Origin: Halobacterium sp. DL1
GTDB taxonomy: Archaea; Halobacteriota; Halobacteria; Halobacteriales; Halobacteriaceae
Direction: 5' to 3'
DNA: 64,000 nt
Assembly: GCA_000230955.3 (NCBI GenBank)
Contig: CP007060.1
Span: forward strand, 434,001-498,000
In this document: positions 54,148-63,448 of the stretch, in pieces
Layout of the letters: every line of letters begins with the position of its first letter
How positions within the stretch are numbered: position 1 is the stretch's first letter
Notes under the pieces: model-generated
The model's database searches: none
Told to the model about the DNA's origin: nothing
What the model saw: only the letters and a program-made list of their open reading frames with translations
Program-made: the position numbers and the translations under genes

Positions 54148-56061
54148 ATGAGTACCGCCACAGAAGACGACGACCCCTTCGAAGACCAGCGGGAGAAGGT
54201 CGACAACGCGATGTACCGCCTGTTCGACGAGTACGGGCGGGACAACTGGTTCGCGGCGCTCGTCGGCGTCCTGGCCAGCGTCTTCGCCCGCGTGCTCGAC
54301 CTCATTCCCGCCATCATGCTGGGGTACGCCGTCGACGCCCTGACAGGGGGCCAGACGTTCCTCCCGTTCCTTCCCGACTCTCTCCGTCCGCCGACCCGCG
54401 AGATGGAGCTCTACTGGACTGTCGCCATCATCTCCGGTGCGTTCCTCGTCGGTGCCGGCTTCCACTGGCTGCGCAACTGGGGCTGGAACTCCTTCTCCCA
54501 GCACATCCAGCACGCGGTGCGGACGGACACGTACAACAAGATGCAGCGCCTGAACATGGACTTCTTCGCCACGAAGCAGACCGGCGAGATGATGTCCATC
54601 CTCTCGAACGACGTCAACCGCCTCGAGCGATTCCTCAACGACGGGATGAACTCCGTCTTCCGGCTCTCCGTGATGGTGCTGGCCATCGGCGTCGTGCTGT
54701 TCTACTACAACTGGCAGCTCGCGCTCATCACGATGCTGCCGGTGCCGGTCATCGCGTGGTTCACCTACAAGTTCGTGAAGGCCATCCAGCCGCAGTACGC
54801 CGACGTCCGCTCCTCGGTCGGCCGCCTGAACTCCCGCCTCGAGAACAACCTCGGCGGCATCCAGGTCATCAAGACCTCGAACACGGAGTCCTACGAGTCC
54901 GACCGCGTCGGCGACGTCTCCGAGGGCTACTTCGACGCGAACTGGGGCGCCATCACCATTCGCATCAAGTTCTTCCCGGCGCTGCGCATCATCTCCGGCG
55001 TCGGCTTCGTGCTGACGTTCCTCGCCGGCGGCTACTGGGTGCTCGTCGGCCCGCCGCCGCTGATGTCCGGGTCGCTGACGGCGGGCGAGTTCGTCGTGTT
55101 CATCCAGCTCAGCCAGCAGTTCGTCTGGCCGATGGCGCAGTTCGGCCAGATCATCAACATGTACCAGCGTGCCCGCGCCTCCAGCGAGCGCATCTTCGGG
55201 CTGATGAACGAGCCCTCCCGCATCGAGGAGAACCCGGACGCCGACGAACTCCACGTCTCCGACGGCGAAGTCGTCTACGACGACGTCACCTTCGGCTACG
55301 ACGACGAGCCAATCGTCGAGGAGATCGACTTCGAAGTCGCGGGCGGCGAGACCTTCGCGCTCGTCGGGCCGACGGGTGCCGGGAAGTCCACGGTGCTCAA
55401 ACTCCTGTTGCGGATGTACGACGTCGACGACGGCGAGGTCCGCATCGACGGCCAGGACATCTCCGGGGTGACGCTGCCGAGTCTCCGCCAGCACATCGGC
55501 TACGTCAGCCAGGACACGTTCCTCTTCTACGGCACTGTCGACGAGAACATCAAGTACGGCACGTTCGACGCCGACCACGAGGACGTCGTCGCGGCCGCGA
55601 AGGCCGCCGAGGCCCACGAGTTCATCCAGAACCTCCCGGAGGGCTACGACACGAAGGTCGGCGAGCGCGGCGTGAAACTCTCGGGCGGCCAGCGCCAGCG
55701 TATCGACATCGCGCGGGCCATCCTCAAGGACCCCGAAATCCTCATCCTCGACGAGGCCACGAGCGACGTGGACACCGAGACGGAGATGCTCATCCAGCGC
55801 TCGCTCGACCGCCTAACCGAGGACCGCACGACGTTCGCCATCGCCCACCGCCTCTCGACCATCAAGGACGCCGACCAGATCGTCGTCCTCGAGGACGGCC
55901 GGGTCGTCGAGCGCGGCAGCCACGACGAACTGCTCGCCGAGCAGGGCCTCTACGCGAACCTCTGGGGCGTGCAGGCCGGCGAGATCGACGAACTCCCCGA
56001 CGAGTTCATCGAGCGCGCCGCCGAACGCCAGGCCCACGTCGAGGAAGAAGTCGACGACTGA
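54148..56061 (+). CDS. ABC transporter, fused membrane and ATPase domains (multidrug/lipid exporter type), 637 aa
   Basis: It is a half-transporter: an N-terminal ABC transmembrane domain (about residues 20-340, with QRLNMDFFATKQTGEMMSILSNDVNRLERFL as the ICL1 helix) and a C-terminal ATPase. The ATPase has Walker A VGPTGAGKSTVLK, signature LSGGQRQR, Walker B ILILDEATSDVD and an IAHRLSTIKDAD switch. It would act as a homodimer exporting lipids, drugs or peptides. The start is the ATG at 54148 (MSTATEDDDPFED) with GAGAGG upstream, preferred over an in-frame codon at 54121. Confidence 0.93.
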   Translation: MSTATEDDDPFEDQREKVDNAMYRLFDEYGRDNWFAALVGVLASVFARVLDLIPAIMLGYAVDALTGGQTFLPFLPDSLRPPTREMELYWTVAIISGAFLVGAGFHWLRNWGWNSFSQHIQHAVRTDTYNKMQRLNMDFFATKQTGEMMSILSNDVNRLERFLNDGMNSVFRLSVMVLAIGVVLFYYNWQLALITMLPVPVIAWFTYKFVKAIQPQYADVRSSVGRLNSRLENNLGGIQVIKTSNTESYESDRVGDVSEGYFDANWGAITIRIKFFPALRIISGVGFVLTFLAGGYWVLVGPPPLMSGSLTAGEFVVFIQLSQQFVWPMAQFGQIINMYQRARASSERIFGLMNEPSRIEENPDADELHVSDGEVVYDDVTFGYDDEPIVEEIDFEVAGGETFALVGPTGAGKSTVLKLLLRMYDVDDGEVRIDGQDISGVTLPSLRQHIGYVSQDTFLFYGTVDENIKYGTFDADHEDVVAAAKAAEAHEFIQNLPEGYDTKVGERGVKLSGGQRQRIDIARAILKDPEILILDEATSDVDTETEMLIQRSLDRLTEDRTTFAIAHRLSTIKDADQIVVLEDGRVVERGSHDELLAEQGLYANLWGVQAGEIDELPDEFIERAAERQAHVEEEVDD

Positions 56062-56148
56062 CGCCGCCACTCACTCTCTCTTCGCCCAGTTCCGCGCCGC
56101 GCGCCGCGCATGACAGCCTACTTGCCGAGGGCCTGCGTACGCCGACGC

Positions 56149-56886
56149 ATGCGACTCGCGGACGCGACGTGGACGGACGCCGACGGCGCGGCGACGGACC
56201 TCGCGGTCCTCCCGGTCGGCAGCACCGAACAGCACGGCCCACACGCCCCGCTCGGTACCGACACTATCACCGCGGAGAGAGTAGCCGCGGCCGCCGAAGA
56301 CGCCTACGACGACGAGGTGGTCGTCGCCCCCGCGCTTCCGGTGGGAATCTCCGAGGAGCACCGCCAGTTCACCGGGACGCTGTGGCTCGACCCCGACACC
56401 TTCAGGGCGAACGTCCGGGAGGTCGTCGCTAGCCTCGCGAGCCACGGCTGGGACCGCGTCGTCGTCGTCAACGGGCACGGCGGCAACGTCCCCGCGCTCG
56501 GCGAGGTCTGTTCGACAATCACGCGCCACGACGACGCGTACGCGGTGCCGTTCACGTGGTTCGACGCCGTCGGCGACCACGCCGCCGACATGGGTCACGC
56601 CGGCCCCCTCGAGACGGCGTTCCTCCGGCACACCGACCCCGGCCTCGTGTGCGAGGACCGCGTCGAGGCGGCCCGCGAGGGCGCCAGCGACGGCTGGGGG
56701 GAGTGGACCTCGCACGCGAACCTCGCCCACGACGTGGCGGAGTTCACGGAGAACGGTGTGGTCGGCGACCCCACAGAGGGCGATGCTGCCCGCGGCGAAG
56801 AACTGCTCTCGCTCGCGACGGACGCGCTCTGCGACTTGCTCGACGCCGTCGCGGACCGGGACGTCACGCGGCCACCGCACCGGTAG
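56149..56886 (+). CDS. creatininase family amidohydrolase, 245 aa
   Basis: The metal-binding motif LPVGSTEQHGPHAPLGTDT is near the N-terminus. VVVNGHGGNVPAL follows, then a late DMGHAGPLETAFL. These are the creatininase fold's Glu/His/Asp ligands. Archaeal members include the formamide hydrolases of flavin/F420 biosynthesis, so it may be such an enzyme. The start is the ATG at 56149 (MRLADATWTDADG), because the upstream extension is basic. Confidence 0.88.
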   Translation: MRLADATWTDADGAATDLAVLPVGSTEQHGPHAPLGTDTITAERVAAAAEDAYDDEVVVAPALPVGISEEHRQFTGTLWLDPDTFRANVREVVASLASHGWDRVVVVNGHGGNVPALGEVCSTITRHDDAYAVPFTWFDAVGDHAADMGHAGPLETAFLRHTDPGLVCEDRVEAAREGASDGWGEWTSHANLAHDVAEFTENGVVGDPTEGDAARGEELLSLATDALCDLLDAVADRDVTRPPHR

Positions 56887-56889
56887 CGG

Positions 56890-59244
56890 TCAGTTGGGTT
56901 CGACGACCGCGTCCTCGCGCACCGCCTCGTCGAGGTTCGCCAGTCCCTCCCCGGCGAACCAGTTCAGCAGGTCGACGACCTCCCGCGGCCCGCTCACGAC
57001 GTACGGCGCGGCCGTCGCGTCCGTGTCGGACCCCACAGCGACCGCGACGCCATCGCTGCCGAGCACCTCGAATGCCGCCTCGTCTGTCGTGTCGTCGCCC
57101 AGGTAGACCGTCAGCCACTGCTCGTCGTCGGGGGTGAACCGCTCCCTGAGTAGTTCGACGGTAGACCCCTTCCCCCAGTCGACGTCCGGGCGGAGCTCGA
57201 CGATCTGCTTGCCTTCGGTGATCCGCAGGGCGTCGTAGCCGTCGTGGTCGTCCAGCGCGGCCTCGACGGCCTCCTGGACCGCCTCGCGGTCGACGTCGGC
57301 CTGGCGGTAGTGCACCGTCGCGGTCACGCCCTTGTCCTCGACGATGACGCCGTCGTCGCCCGCGAAGACTCGTTCGACGGCGTCGCAGACCCGCGGAAGC
57401 ACCTCCTGGACCTGGTGGGCCGCGGAGTGGACGGACCGCTCGTTGCCGTCGTGGAGTTCGAGACCGTGGTTGCCCGCGCAGTAGGCGTCCTCGACGCCAG
57501 CGCGCTCGCGAACGTCCTCGACGGCGCGTCCACTGACCACCGCCACGGCCGCCCGGGGGTGGTCCGCCAGCGTCTCCAGGGCTTCCTTCGCCCGGTCGCG
57601 TATCTCGGCCGCGTCCGGGTCGTCGACGATGTCGGCGACCGTCCCGTCGAAGTCCGTCATCACGAACAGGCCGTCGGCCAGCCGGAGGTTGTCCGCCAGC
57701 CACTGCTTGCGGCCCCAGACCGAGACCGGAGCTGACTGCCAACTCGGCGACTCCGACCCGCCCTCGCCGTCGCGGTCGACGGGGATGCCCGTGAACTGGT
57801 TGGTCACCCACGCGTCCGTATCCTCGCCGTGCACGCGCCGGCGGAGCGCCCGCATCCGCCGCTTCCGCGTCCGCTCGGGCATCGAGAGCGCGGCTTCGAT
57901 GGTCGTCGCGAACTCCTCGATGTCGTTCGGGTTGACGACCAGCGCGGCGTCGCCCAGGGACTCCACGGCGCCCGCGAACTCCGAGAGCACGAGCACGCCG
58001 TCGTCGTCGAGCTGGGAGGCCACGTACTCCTTGGCGACGAGGTTCATCCCGTCGCGCAGCGGACTCACGAGCGCGACGTCCGCGTGGCGGTACAGCGCCG
58101 TCAGCCCTGCCCGGGAGTAGTGGTCCTTGGTGTACACCACGGGCGTCCACTCCGCGGTGGCGAAGCGGTCGTTGATCTCGCGGACGCGGCGCTCGACCTC
58201 GTCCTGGAGCTCCTGGTACTCGTCTATCTGGGTCCGGGACTCGCTGCCCTTCTGGACGTACGTGAGTTCGCCCCGCCGGTCGGGGCGGTGCTCCCAGAGC
58301 CACTCCAGGGCGTCGAGGCGCTGGAGGATGCCCTTCGTGTAGTCGAGACGGTCGACGCCGACCGCGACCTTCTCGCCGAGGGCGTGCCGCGAGGAGAACG
58401 TCTCCCAGAGCTCCTCGGTCTCCTCGGCGCCCGCGCGCTCGGCGTGAACGTCGGCGTCGACGCCCAGCGGCTGGCTCTGCACCCGCGTCGTGTGCCCCTC
58501 GTAGGTTATCAGGCCGGCGTCTGCGTCGACAGTGGCGTCCTCGAACACCGCCGCGACGCACTCGCAGAAGTGCTCGCAGTACGTCTCGCTGTGGAAGCCC
58601 AGCAGGTCGTTGGCGAGCAGTCCCTCGAGCAGTTCGTGGTGCTCCGGGCACGAGCGGAAGGTGTCCCACGCGGGCCACGGGATGTGCCAGAAGTGGGTGA
58701 GGAAGGCGTTCGGGAGCTGTTCGCGGACCAGCCGGGGCGCCAGCGCCAGGTGGTAGTCCTGGAACCAGACGACGGGGTCGTCGTCCTCGGCGCACGTGAC
58801 GATGGCGTCCGCAAACGTCTCGTTGACCTGGGTGTAGTACTGCCAGAACTCGGCGTCGAAGCTCGCCCGCGTCGGCATCCCGTGACAGAGCGGCCACAGC
58901 ACCTGGTTGCTGTAGCCGTAGTAGTAGCCGGAGAGCTCGCGGTCGCTGAGGTGGAGGCGCTGGATGGTGTACGACGGGTCCTCGGGCGGCACCTCGACGC
59001 GACCGCGGTCGTCGGCCACATCGAAGTCGGCGTCCCCACTCCCCCACGCGACCCACGTACCGGAGAGCTCCTGCATGATGGGGTCGAGCGCGGCGGTGAG
59101 GCCGCCCGCGGGCTGGGACACCGACACCTCGCCCCCGTCGTAGCTGTGGGTGTACGGCTCACGATTCGACGCGACGAGCAGTTCCCGGCCCTCGAGTGCG
59201 TCCACGACGGGGGGACCGTCGTCACCCTCATCGCGGTCGGTCAC
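56890..59244 (-). CDS. fused trehalose-6-phosphate synthase / trehalose-phosphate phosphatase (OtsA-OtsB), 784 aa
   Basis: The N-terminal GT20 glycosyltransferase (about 1-480) has LLVASNREPYTH, VWFQDYHLALAPR, FHSETYCEHF and LDYTKGILQRLDALE, and makes trehalose-6-phosphate from UDP-glucose and glucose-6-phosphate. The C-terminal HAD phosphatase (about 530-784) has MTDFDGTVADI, AVVSGRAVEDV, CAGNHGLEL and YLGDDTTDEAAFE, and removes the phosphate. The start is GTG at 59244, because the frame upstream is basic. The full compatible-solute pathway is in one protein. Confidence 0.94.
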   Translation of the reverse strand: MTDRDEGDDGPPVVDALEGRELLVASNREPYTHSYDGGEVSVSQPAGGLTAALDPIMQELSGTWVAWGSGDADFDVADDRGRVEVPPEDPSYTIQRLHLSDRELSGYYYGYSNQVLWPLCHGMPTRASFDAEFWQYYTQVNETFADAIVTCAEDDDPVVWFQDYHLALAPRLVREQLPNAFLTHFWHIPWPAWDTFRSCPEHHELLEGLLANDLLGFHSETYCEHFCECVAAVFEDATVDADAGLITYEGHTTRVQSQPLGVDADVHAERAGAEETEELWETFSSRHALGEKVAVGVDRLDYTKGILQRLDALEWLWEHRPDRRGELTYVQKGSESRTQIDEYQELQDEVERRVREINDRFATAEWTPVVYTKDHYSRAGLTALYRHADVALVSPLRDGMNLVAKEYVASQLDDDGVLVLSEFAGAVESLGDAALVVNPNDIEEFATTIEAALSMPERTRKRRMRALRRRVHGEDTDAWVTNQFTGIPVDRDGEGGSESPSWQSAPVSVWGRKQWLADNLRLADGLFVMTDFDGTVADIVDDPDAAEIRDRAKEALETLADHPRAAVAVVSGRAVEDVRERAGVEDAYCAGNHGLELHDGNERSVHSAAHQVQEVLPRVCDAVERVFAGDDGVIVEDKGVTATVHYRQADVDREAVQEAVEAALDDHDGYDALRITEGKQIVELRPDVDWGKGSTVELLRERFTPDDEQWLTVYLGDDTTDEAAFEVLGSDGVAVAVGSDTDATAAPYVVSGPREVVDLLNWFAGEGLANLDEAVREDAVVEPN

Positions 59245-59580
59245 GATGCATCGCCCCCGTCCGGAGTCCAGGCCGGTACGGTTCGACTGCGCTCGGTTCG
59301 TTGCCGGTCGACGGGGCTCCACGCCCGTATGTTGCCTGCCATGGGCTACGGGGGTGTAGACGGCCGTGAGCCGGATAAGATGGAGAGTCTGTTTCCCCGA
59401 ATTCACGGGCCTAGGGCCGTGATACCAGAGTATAAGCGCAGATTACGGACGCCGTTCACCCGTTCGTTACCGTGTCGCGGCGTCTCTCGGGGCGTTTCGC
59501 TCGCGCAGTTCACCGTCGTACTCGCTGTCTCCCACCTACGCCCCTACTCGCAGGAGAGCGGGGTGAAGTGGGCCAGAGTG
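59245..59580. other. 336-nt intergenic region
   Basis: No gene is seen. It contains the upstream region of the trehalose gene and the 3' flank of the DUF5790 gene. An AT-rich GAGTATAAGC at about 59429 lies on the plus strand, but no plus-strand gene follows. Confidence 0.45.
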
Positions 59581-60000
59581 TCAGTCGTCGTCTTCGTCGG
59601 CACCACCCGCCGCGTGCGCGTCCTCCAGCGCGGAGCGGAGTTCGGGAATCGTGGAGGCGAGTTCGCCCACCTGGTCGCGGGCCGTCTCCAGGTCGGCGAG
59701 CACGTCCTCGACGGCCGTCAGTTCGGCCTCCAGGTCGTCGGCGTCCTCGAAGGCGTCGGCGCGCTCCCCGACGACGAAGGCCTTCTTCGCGTCCCGCAGG
59801 TGGGTCTCGACGTCCTCGACGGCCAGCGCGGAGCGGAGCGCGTTCAGCACGCCGAGCGTGTTGTCCGCCTCCACGTCCCAGATGTCGTCCCCGGTCGGCA
59901 GTTCCGCGCGGGCGGCGGCGAGGTGTTCCTCCACGTCGGCCCGCATCTCCTCGGCCGCTTCCCCGAACAGTTCGTCGTCGTCGAGCGATGACTGGCTCAT
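59581..60000 (-). CDS. DUF5790 family protein, 139 aa
   Basis: It is a haloarchaeal, highly acidic, all-helical protein: MSQSSLDDDELFGEAAEEMRADVEEHL is the family N-terminus, then WDVEADNTLGVLNALRSAL and DAKKAFVVGERADAFEDADDLEAEL. The function is not known. It is followed by a closely spaced MptD-like gene upstream on the same strand, so an operon is possible. Confidence 0.85.
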   Translation of the reverse strand: MSQSSLDDDELFGEAAEEMRADVEEHLAAARAELPTGDDIWDVEADNTLGVLNALRSALAVEDVETHLRDAKKAFVVGERADAFEDADDLEAELTAVEDVLADLETARDQVGELASTIPELRSALEDAHAAGGADEDDD

Positions 60001-60060
60001 AGCTCCGAGTTCGCCGGCACGGAATTTAAAGACCCGCCTCGTACTGAAGGTGAAATCCGG

Positions 60061-60387
60061 CTACGAGACGCTCGCGAGTTCCATCAGCGGGTAGCCGTCG
60101 TCCATCGCCATCTCCGCGACCACCTCGTGACCCTCGTAGGCGACGACGACCTCAACCTCCATGTACTCGCCCGTCAGTTCCGTGTAGCCGTGGTCCGTGG
60201 GGAGTTCCCCGACGAGGATGTCGACGCTCACCGACTCGCAGAAGGGCTGGTTCTCGATGGACTCCTCGATGGCCGTCTCCATGCTCCCCGCGCTCGCGGG
60301 GCTGACCGGCGTCCCCGCGAACTGGTGGTAGAGCGCGCCGAACTTGATGCCTGCCTCGAAACACGCCTGCTCCACGTCGGTTGCCAT
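60061..60387 (-). CDS. mptD: MptD-like dihydroneopterin aldolase, 108 aa
   Basis: It is a small archaeal aldolase of the pterin pathway: EQACFEAGIKFGALYHQFAGTPVSPASAGSMETAIEESIENQPFCESVSVDI is the family core, then YTELTGEYMEVEVVVAYEGHEVVAEM. It converts dihydroneopterin to the hydroxymethyl pterin in folate/methanopterin-type cofactor synthesis. The start is the ATG at 60387 (MATDVEQACFE). The gene for a membrane protein ends 46 nt before it on the same strand. Confidence 0.85.
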   Translation of the reverse strand: MATDVEQACFEAGIKFGALYHQFAGTPVSPASAGSMETAIEESIENQPFCESVSVDILVGELPTDHGYTELTGEYMEVEVVVAYEGHEVVAEMAMDDGYPLMELASVS

Positions 60388-60433
60388 ACGAGTCCTGCGT
60401 GTGGCCGCGGCTAAGAACTGTCGCCTGCCGCGC

Positions 60434-60736
60434 CTACGGCCAGTCCTCGACGGCCGTGTAAGTGACGGCCAGGAAACCGGCGAGCCCACAGGCGAGTCCA
60501 GCGAGCGCCGCGACGCGCAGCCACGTCGAGACGTCCTGCACCGAGAGCACGACGGCGGCGCCCGCGAACGGGAAGGGGACCCCGGCGACCTCCGAGACCA
60601 CCGGGACGCCGACGAGCGCGTAGCCCGCCGCCACGGCGACGAGCGCGCCACAGAAGCTGATTGCCCAGGCGAGGCGCGAACTCCGTGCTCGGGTCCGGTC
60701 CCGCTGGTGGGTGGCCTCGCGCTGGGATGCCAACAC
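60434..60736 (-). CDS. small membrane protein, 100 aa
   Basis: It has three hydrophobic segments (LAWAISFCGALVAVAAGYALVG, VPFPFAGAAVVLSV, LRVAALAGLACGLAGFLAVTY) after a charged, Arg-rich N-terminus. No family is recognised. It is in the same orientation as mptD and may be cotranscribed. An overlapping frame gives no comparable protein. Confidence 0.65.
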   Translation of the reverse strand: MLASQREATHQRDRTRARSSRLAWAISFCGALVAVAAGYALVGVPVVSEVAGVPFPFAGAAVVLSVQDVSTWLRVAALAGLACGLAGFLAVTYTAVEDWP

Positions 60737-60808
60737 GTGTCGGCCTTCGACCCATTAGACAGTGCGAACCGCACGATTCATTGCCCGGTGGCCGCGACTC
60801 TCACACGA

Positions 60809-61576
60809 ATGGACGACCCGGTCCTCCTCACTGGCGCCACGGGCCGCGTCGGGCAGGCCATCCTCGGCGGCATCGGCGACGACTACGACTGGCGGCTGCT
60901 CGACCGGGATCCGCCGACAGGTGACCCCGACCACGACTACGTGGTCGCCGACGTCACCGACGAGGACGCCGTCCGCGACGCCGTCGAAGGCGTCGGCGCG
61001 GTGGTCCACCTCGCGGGCGACCCCCGACCCGAGGCACCCTGGGAGAGCGTGCTCCGCAACAACATCGACGGCACGAAGACCGTCCTCGATGCGGCCGTCG
61101 ACGCCGACGTCGAGAAGTTCGTCTTCGCTTCCTCGAACCACGCCGTCGGGCACTACGAGACGGCCCGGAAGCCAGACCTCTACCGCCGCGACGACGACTT
61201 CCGCCTCGACGGCACCGAACTCCCGCGTCCGAGCAACCTCTACGGCGTCTCGAAGGCGACCGGCGAGACGCTGGGTCGCTACTACTTCGACGAGTGCGAC
61301 CTCTCCTTCGTCGCGGTCCGCATCGGCAACCTCACCGAGGGCCACCCGCCCATCAACTACGAGCGGGGACAGGCGATGTGGCTCTCCTACCGCGACTGTG
61401 CGCACCTTTTCGACTGCTGTCTCGAGGCAGAGTACGGCTACGAGGTGGTCTACGGCATCTCGGACAACGACCGGAAGTACTACAGCCTGGAGCGTGCTCG
61501 CGAGGTGCTGGGCTACGACCCGCGGGATAACTCCGCGGAGTGGAACGACGACGAGCGGGCCGCCGAAGACGACTGA
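60809..61576 (+). CDS. azf: NAD-dependent glucose-6-phosphate dehydrogenase-like (Azf-type extended SDR), 255 aa
   Basis: It has an extended SDR fold with GATGRVGQAILGG as the NAD-binding glycine motif, LAGDPRP, the FVFASSNHAVG serine, and YGVSKATGETLGRYY with the catalytic Tyr-x-x-x-Lys. The haloarchaeal Azf (archaeal zwischenferment) of the oxidative pentose phosphate route has the same length and pattern, as I recall it. Uronate dehydrogenases are related, so substrate assignment is by similarity. The start is the ATG at 60809 (MDDPVLLTGATG), right at the first strand. Confidence 0.8.
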   Translation: MDDPVLLTGATGRVGQAILGGIGDDYDWRLLDRDPPTGDPDHDYVVADVTDEDAVRDAVEGVGAVVHLAGDPRPEAPWESVLRNNIDGTKTVLDAAVDADVEKFVFASSNHAVGHYETARKPDLYRRDDDFRLDGTELPRPSNLYGVSKATGETLGRYYFDECDLSFVAVRIGNLTEGHPPINYERGQAMWLSYRDCAHLFDCCLEAEYGYEVVYGISDNDRKYYSLERAREVLGYDPRDNSAEWNDDERAAEDD

Positions 61577-61672
61577 GGCCGGTTTCGACACGCTGCGTCC
61601 ACCAGCTCGAATAGGCCACGACCTGTCTGTGGAGCGGACTATTTTTGCCTCTGCCAACGATGTCGGCCCTGT

Positions 61673-61882
61673 ATGGACGACCCCGCCCTCCAGAACCGAC
61701 TCGCCGGCATCGAGCGACGCCAGCAGTTGATTATTGCGCTACTCGTCGGTCCGTATCTCGCCGGCTCCGCCTACCTCGTCGGCGTCTGGGTCGATGCGGC
61801 GTTCTACACGGTCGTGGCCGTCGTCCTGTTCGTCGCCCTCGCAATCGGACGCCGCCGCGACCGGGACGCGACTGGACAGTAG
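61673..61882 (+). CDS. small membrane protein, 69 aa
   Basis: MDDPALQNRLAGIERRQQL precedes two hydrophobic segments (IIALLVGPYLAGSAYLVGVWV, FYTVVAVVLFVALAIG). No family is recognised. It is convergent with the small zinc-ribbon gene. Confidence 0.65.
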   Translation: MDDPALQNRLAGIERRQQLIIALLVGPYLAGSAYLVGVWVDAAFYTVVAVVLFVALAIGRRRDRDATGQ

Positions 61883-61924
61883 CCAGCGGTTCGACGGGAC
61901 GAGGAACCAACTGCTCGCTCGCTT

Positions 61925-62074
61925 TCACTCCCGCGGGACGCTGATGTTGCGGAGTTTTCCCCCGCACTCCGGGCAGACCCACTTCGCCTCCGCTGTGGTG
62001 ACCCTGTGCAGGCAGTCCCGGCACTCGTACTGCGTCTCTCCCGACTCGATGCTGTACGGGTCGTGTTGACTCAT
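61925..62074 (-). CDS. rubrerythrin-like zinc-ribbon small protein, 49 aa
   Basis: It has two CxxC knuckles, YECRDC and WVCPEC, in MSQHDPYSIESGETQYECRDC and later AKWVCPECGGKL. It is typical of the short haloarchaeal proteins annotated as rubrerythrin-like domain proteins. Four cysteines give one structural zinc or iron site. Confidence 0.8.
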   Translation of the reverse strand: MSQHDPYSIESGETQYECRDCLHRVTTAEAKWVCPECGGKLRNISVPRE

Positions 62075-62328
62075 GCCACTCCCGATTCACTGGGTGGCAT
62101 TAAACGGAATCCTATTATTCGTAGATGGAATTCGAGGACGAGAGTGGGAAGAGATGCGTTCGTATGATTCTACGCTTTATTATCTCAGATGTTCCAGAAG
62201 GAGCGGTGGGTGGGTTCGGTGTGCAACTCGACAGCCGTCCCTCGCTGTCGCCGACGCCGACTGACCGGCGAGAATCCGGGACGGGAGCGCGGATACGTTG
62301 CACGCCCGTGCAAGCCCACGGAGATGGA

Positions 62329-62335
62329 TTTATAA
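62329..62335 (+). promoter_or_regulatory. TATA box for htpX
   Basis: TTTATAA lies 24-30 nt before the ATG at 62359, the spacing of a leaderless haloarchaeal promoter. Confidence 0.7.
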
Positions 62336-62358
62336 GACCGAGCCCGTAACCCCCACCC

Positions 62359-63195
62359 ATGAAACATCCCGGACTGAAGCTTCGGATGGTGCTCGTCGGC
62401 TCCATCCTGTTCGCGTTATACTCGGTGGCGATCGCGGTGGCGTGGGCCATGTTCGGCCAGAACAACACCATCCTCGCCATCGCCCTCCTCGGCAGCGTCG
62501 TCCTCGTCGGCTTCCAGTACAAGGTCGGCAAGTGGGCGGCGTTACGGAGCGTTGGGGCCGAGGACATGGACGAACAGCAGTACGCCCAGATCCACCAGTT
62601 CGTCGAGGGCGTCTCCCGTGACATGGGCATGGAGAAGCCGCGGCTGATGGTCGCCAACATGGGCGTGCCAAACGCGTTCGCGGTCGGCCGCCGCGGTGAC
62701 GGCACTGTGGTCGTCTCCCGCGAACTCATCCAGCTGCTCGACCGCGAGGAACTCGAAGGCGTCCTCGCCCACGAACTCGCGCACATCGACAACCGCGACG
62801 TCGTGATGATGGTGCTCGGCCAGGGCATCGCGTCCGTCGTCGGCATCATCGCGCAGTACGTCGTGCTGTTCACGGGCGACAACAACCTGGCGGACTTCTT
62901 CCTCGCCATCGTCGTCGGCAACCTCGTCCAGTTCTTCGTGATGCTGTTCGTGCTCGCCATCTCGCGCTACCGCGAGTACGTCGCCGACTCCGACGCGAAG
63001 GGCGTCATCGGCCGCGGCGACCCGCTCGCCCGCGCCCTCGAGAAGATTCAGCAGGGCAACGAGCGCTCCCAGGACGACCGCCTCGACGAGAACGTGAGCG
63101 CGCTCTGCATCTTCGGCGGCTCGAAGAGCACGCTCGCGAAACTCGTCTCCACGCACCCGCCCGTCGAGGAGCGCATCCGCCGCCTCCGCTCGTAG
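62359..63195 (+). CDS. htpX: HtpX-family membrane zinc metalloprotease (M48), 278 aa
   Basis: It has two N-terminal membrane segments (MVLVGSILFALYSVAIAVAW, ILAIALLGSVVLVGF). The zinc motif VLAHELAHIDN is followed by a second pair of hydrophobic helices and REYVADSDAKGV, which supplies the third ligand. M48 HtpX degrades misfolded membrane proteins. Length is as usual. The next small gene begins right after its stop. Confidence 0.94.
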   Translation: MKHPGLKLRMVLVGSILFALYSVAIAVAWAMFGQNNTILAIALLGSVVLVGFQYKVGKWAALRSVGAEDMDEQQYAQIHQFVEGVSRDMGMEKPRLMVANMGVPNAFAVGRRGDGTVVVSRELIQLLDREELEGVLAHELAHIDNRDVVMMVLGQGIASVVGIIAQYVVLFTGDNNLADFFLAIVVGNLVQFFVMLFVLAISRYREYVADSDAKGVIGRGDPLARALEKIQQGNERSQDDRLDENVSALCIFGGSKSTLAKLVSTHPPVEERIRRLRS

Positions 63196-63435
63196 ATGGC
63201 GGGCGTCCGCGAACTCCTCGCGGTCGCGCTGGGGGTGCTCCTCGGGGTCGGCCTCGTCGCCGCACCCAGGACAGCAATCCGACTCTCCGTGTTCATGGGT
63301 CCGCACCGACGGCGCCGCCACGGCGAGTACGGTGGCGAAGACAACATCCCCACGGCGTGGGTGTACGTCGCCCGCGCGCTCGGCGTCGCCTGCATCGCCG
63401 TCGCTGGTGTCATCGCCTACCAGACGTACGCGTAG
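63196..63435 (+). CDS. small membrane protein, 79 aa
   Basis: The ATG directly follows the htpX stop codon, so it is in the htpX operon. It has two hydrophobic segments (LLAVALGVLLGVGLVAAP and WVYVARALGVACIAVAGVIAY) around a charged, Arg/Gly-rich loop. No family recognised. Confidence 0.75.
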   Translation: MAGVRELLAVALGVLLGVGLVAAPRTAIRLSVFMGPHRRRRHGEYGGEDNIPTAWVYVARALGVACIAVAGVIAYQTYA

Positions 63436-63448
63436 TCAGGAACAGAAC

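Noticed and set aside
53301-54317. 338-codon minus frame over tRNA-Val and the DUF192 gene
   Set aside because: It runs through a tRNA gene and mirrors DUF192; its composition is not halophilic.
57829-59991. 720-codon plus-strand frame opposite the trehalose gene
   Set aside because: It has no domain pattern and mirrors the fused OtsA-OtsB gene.
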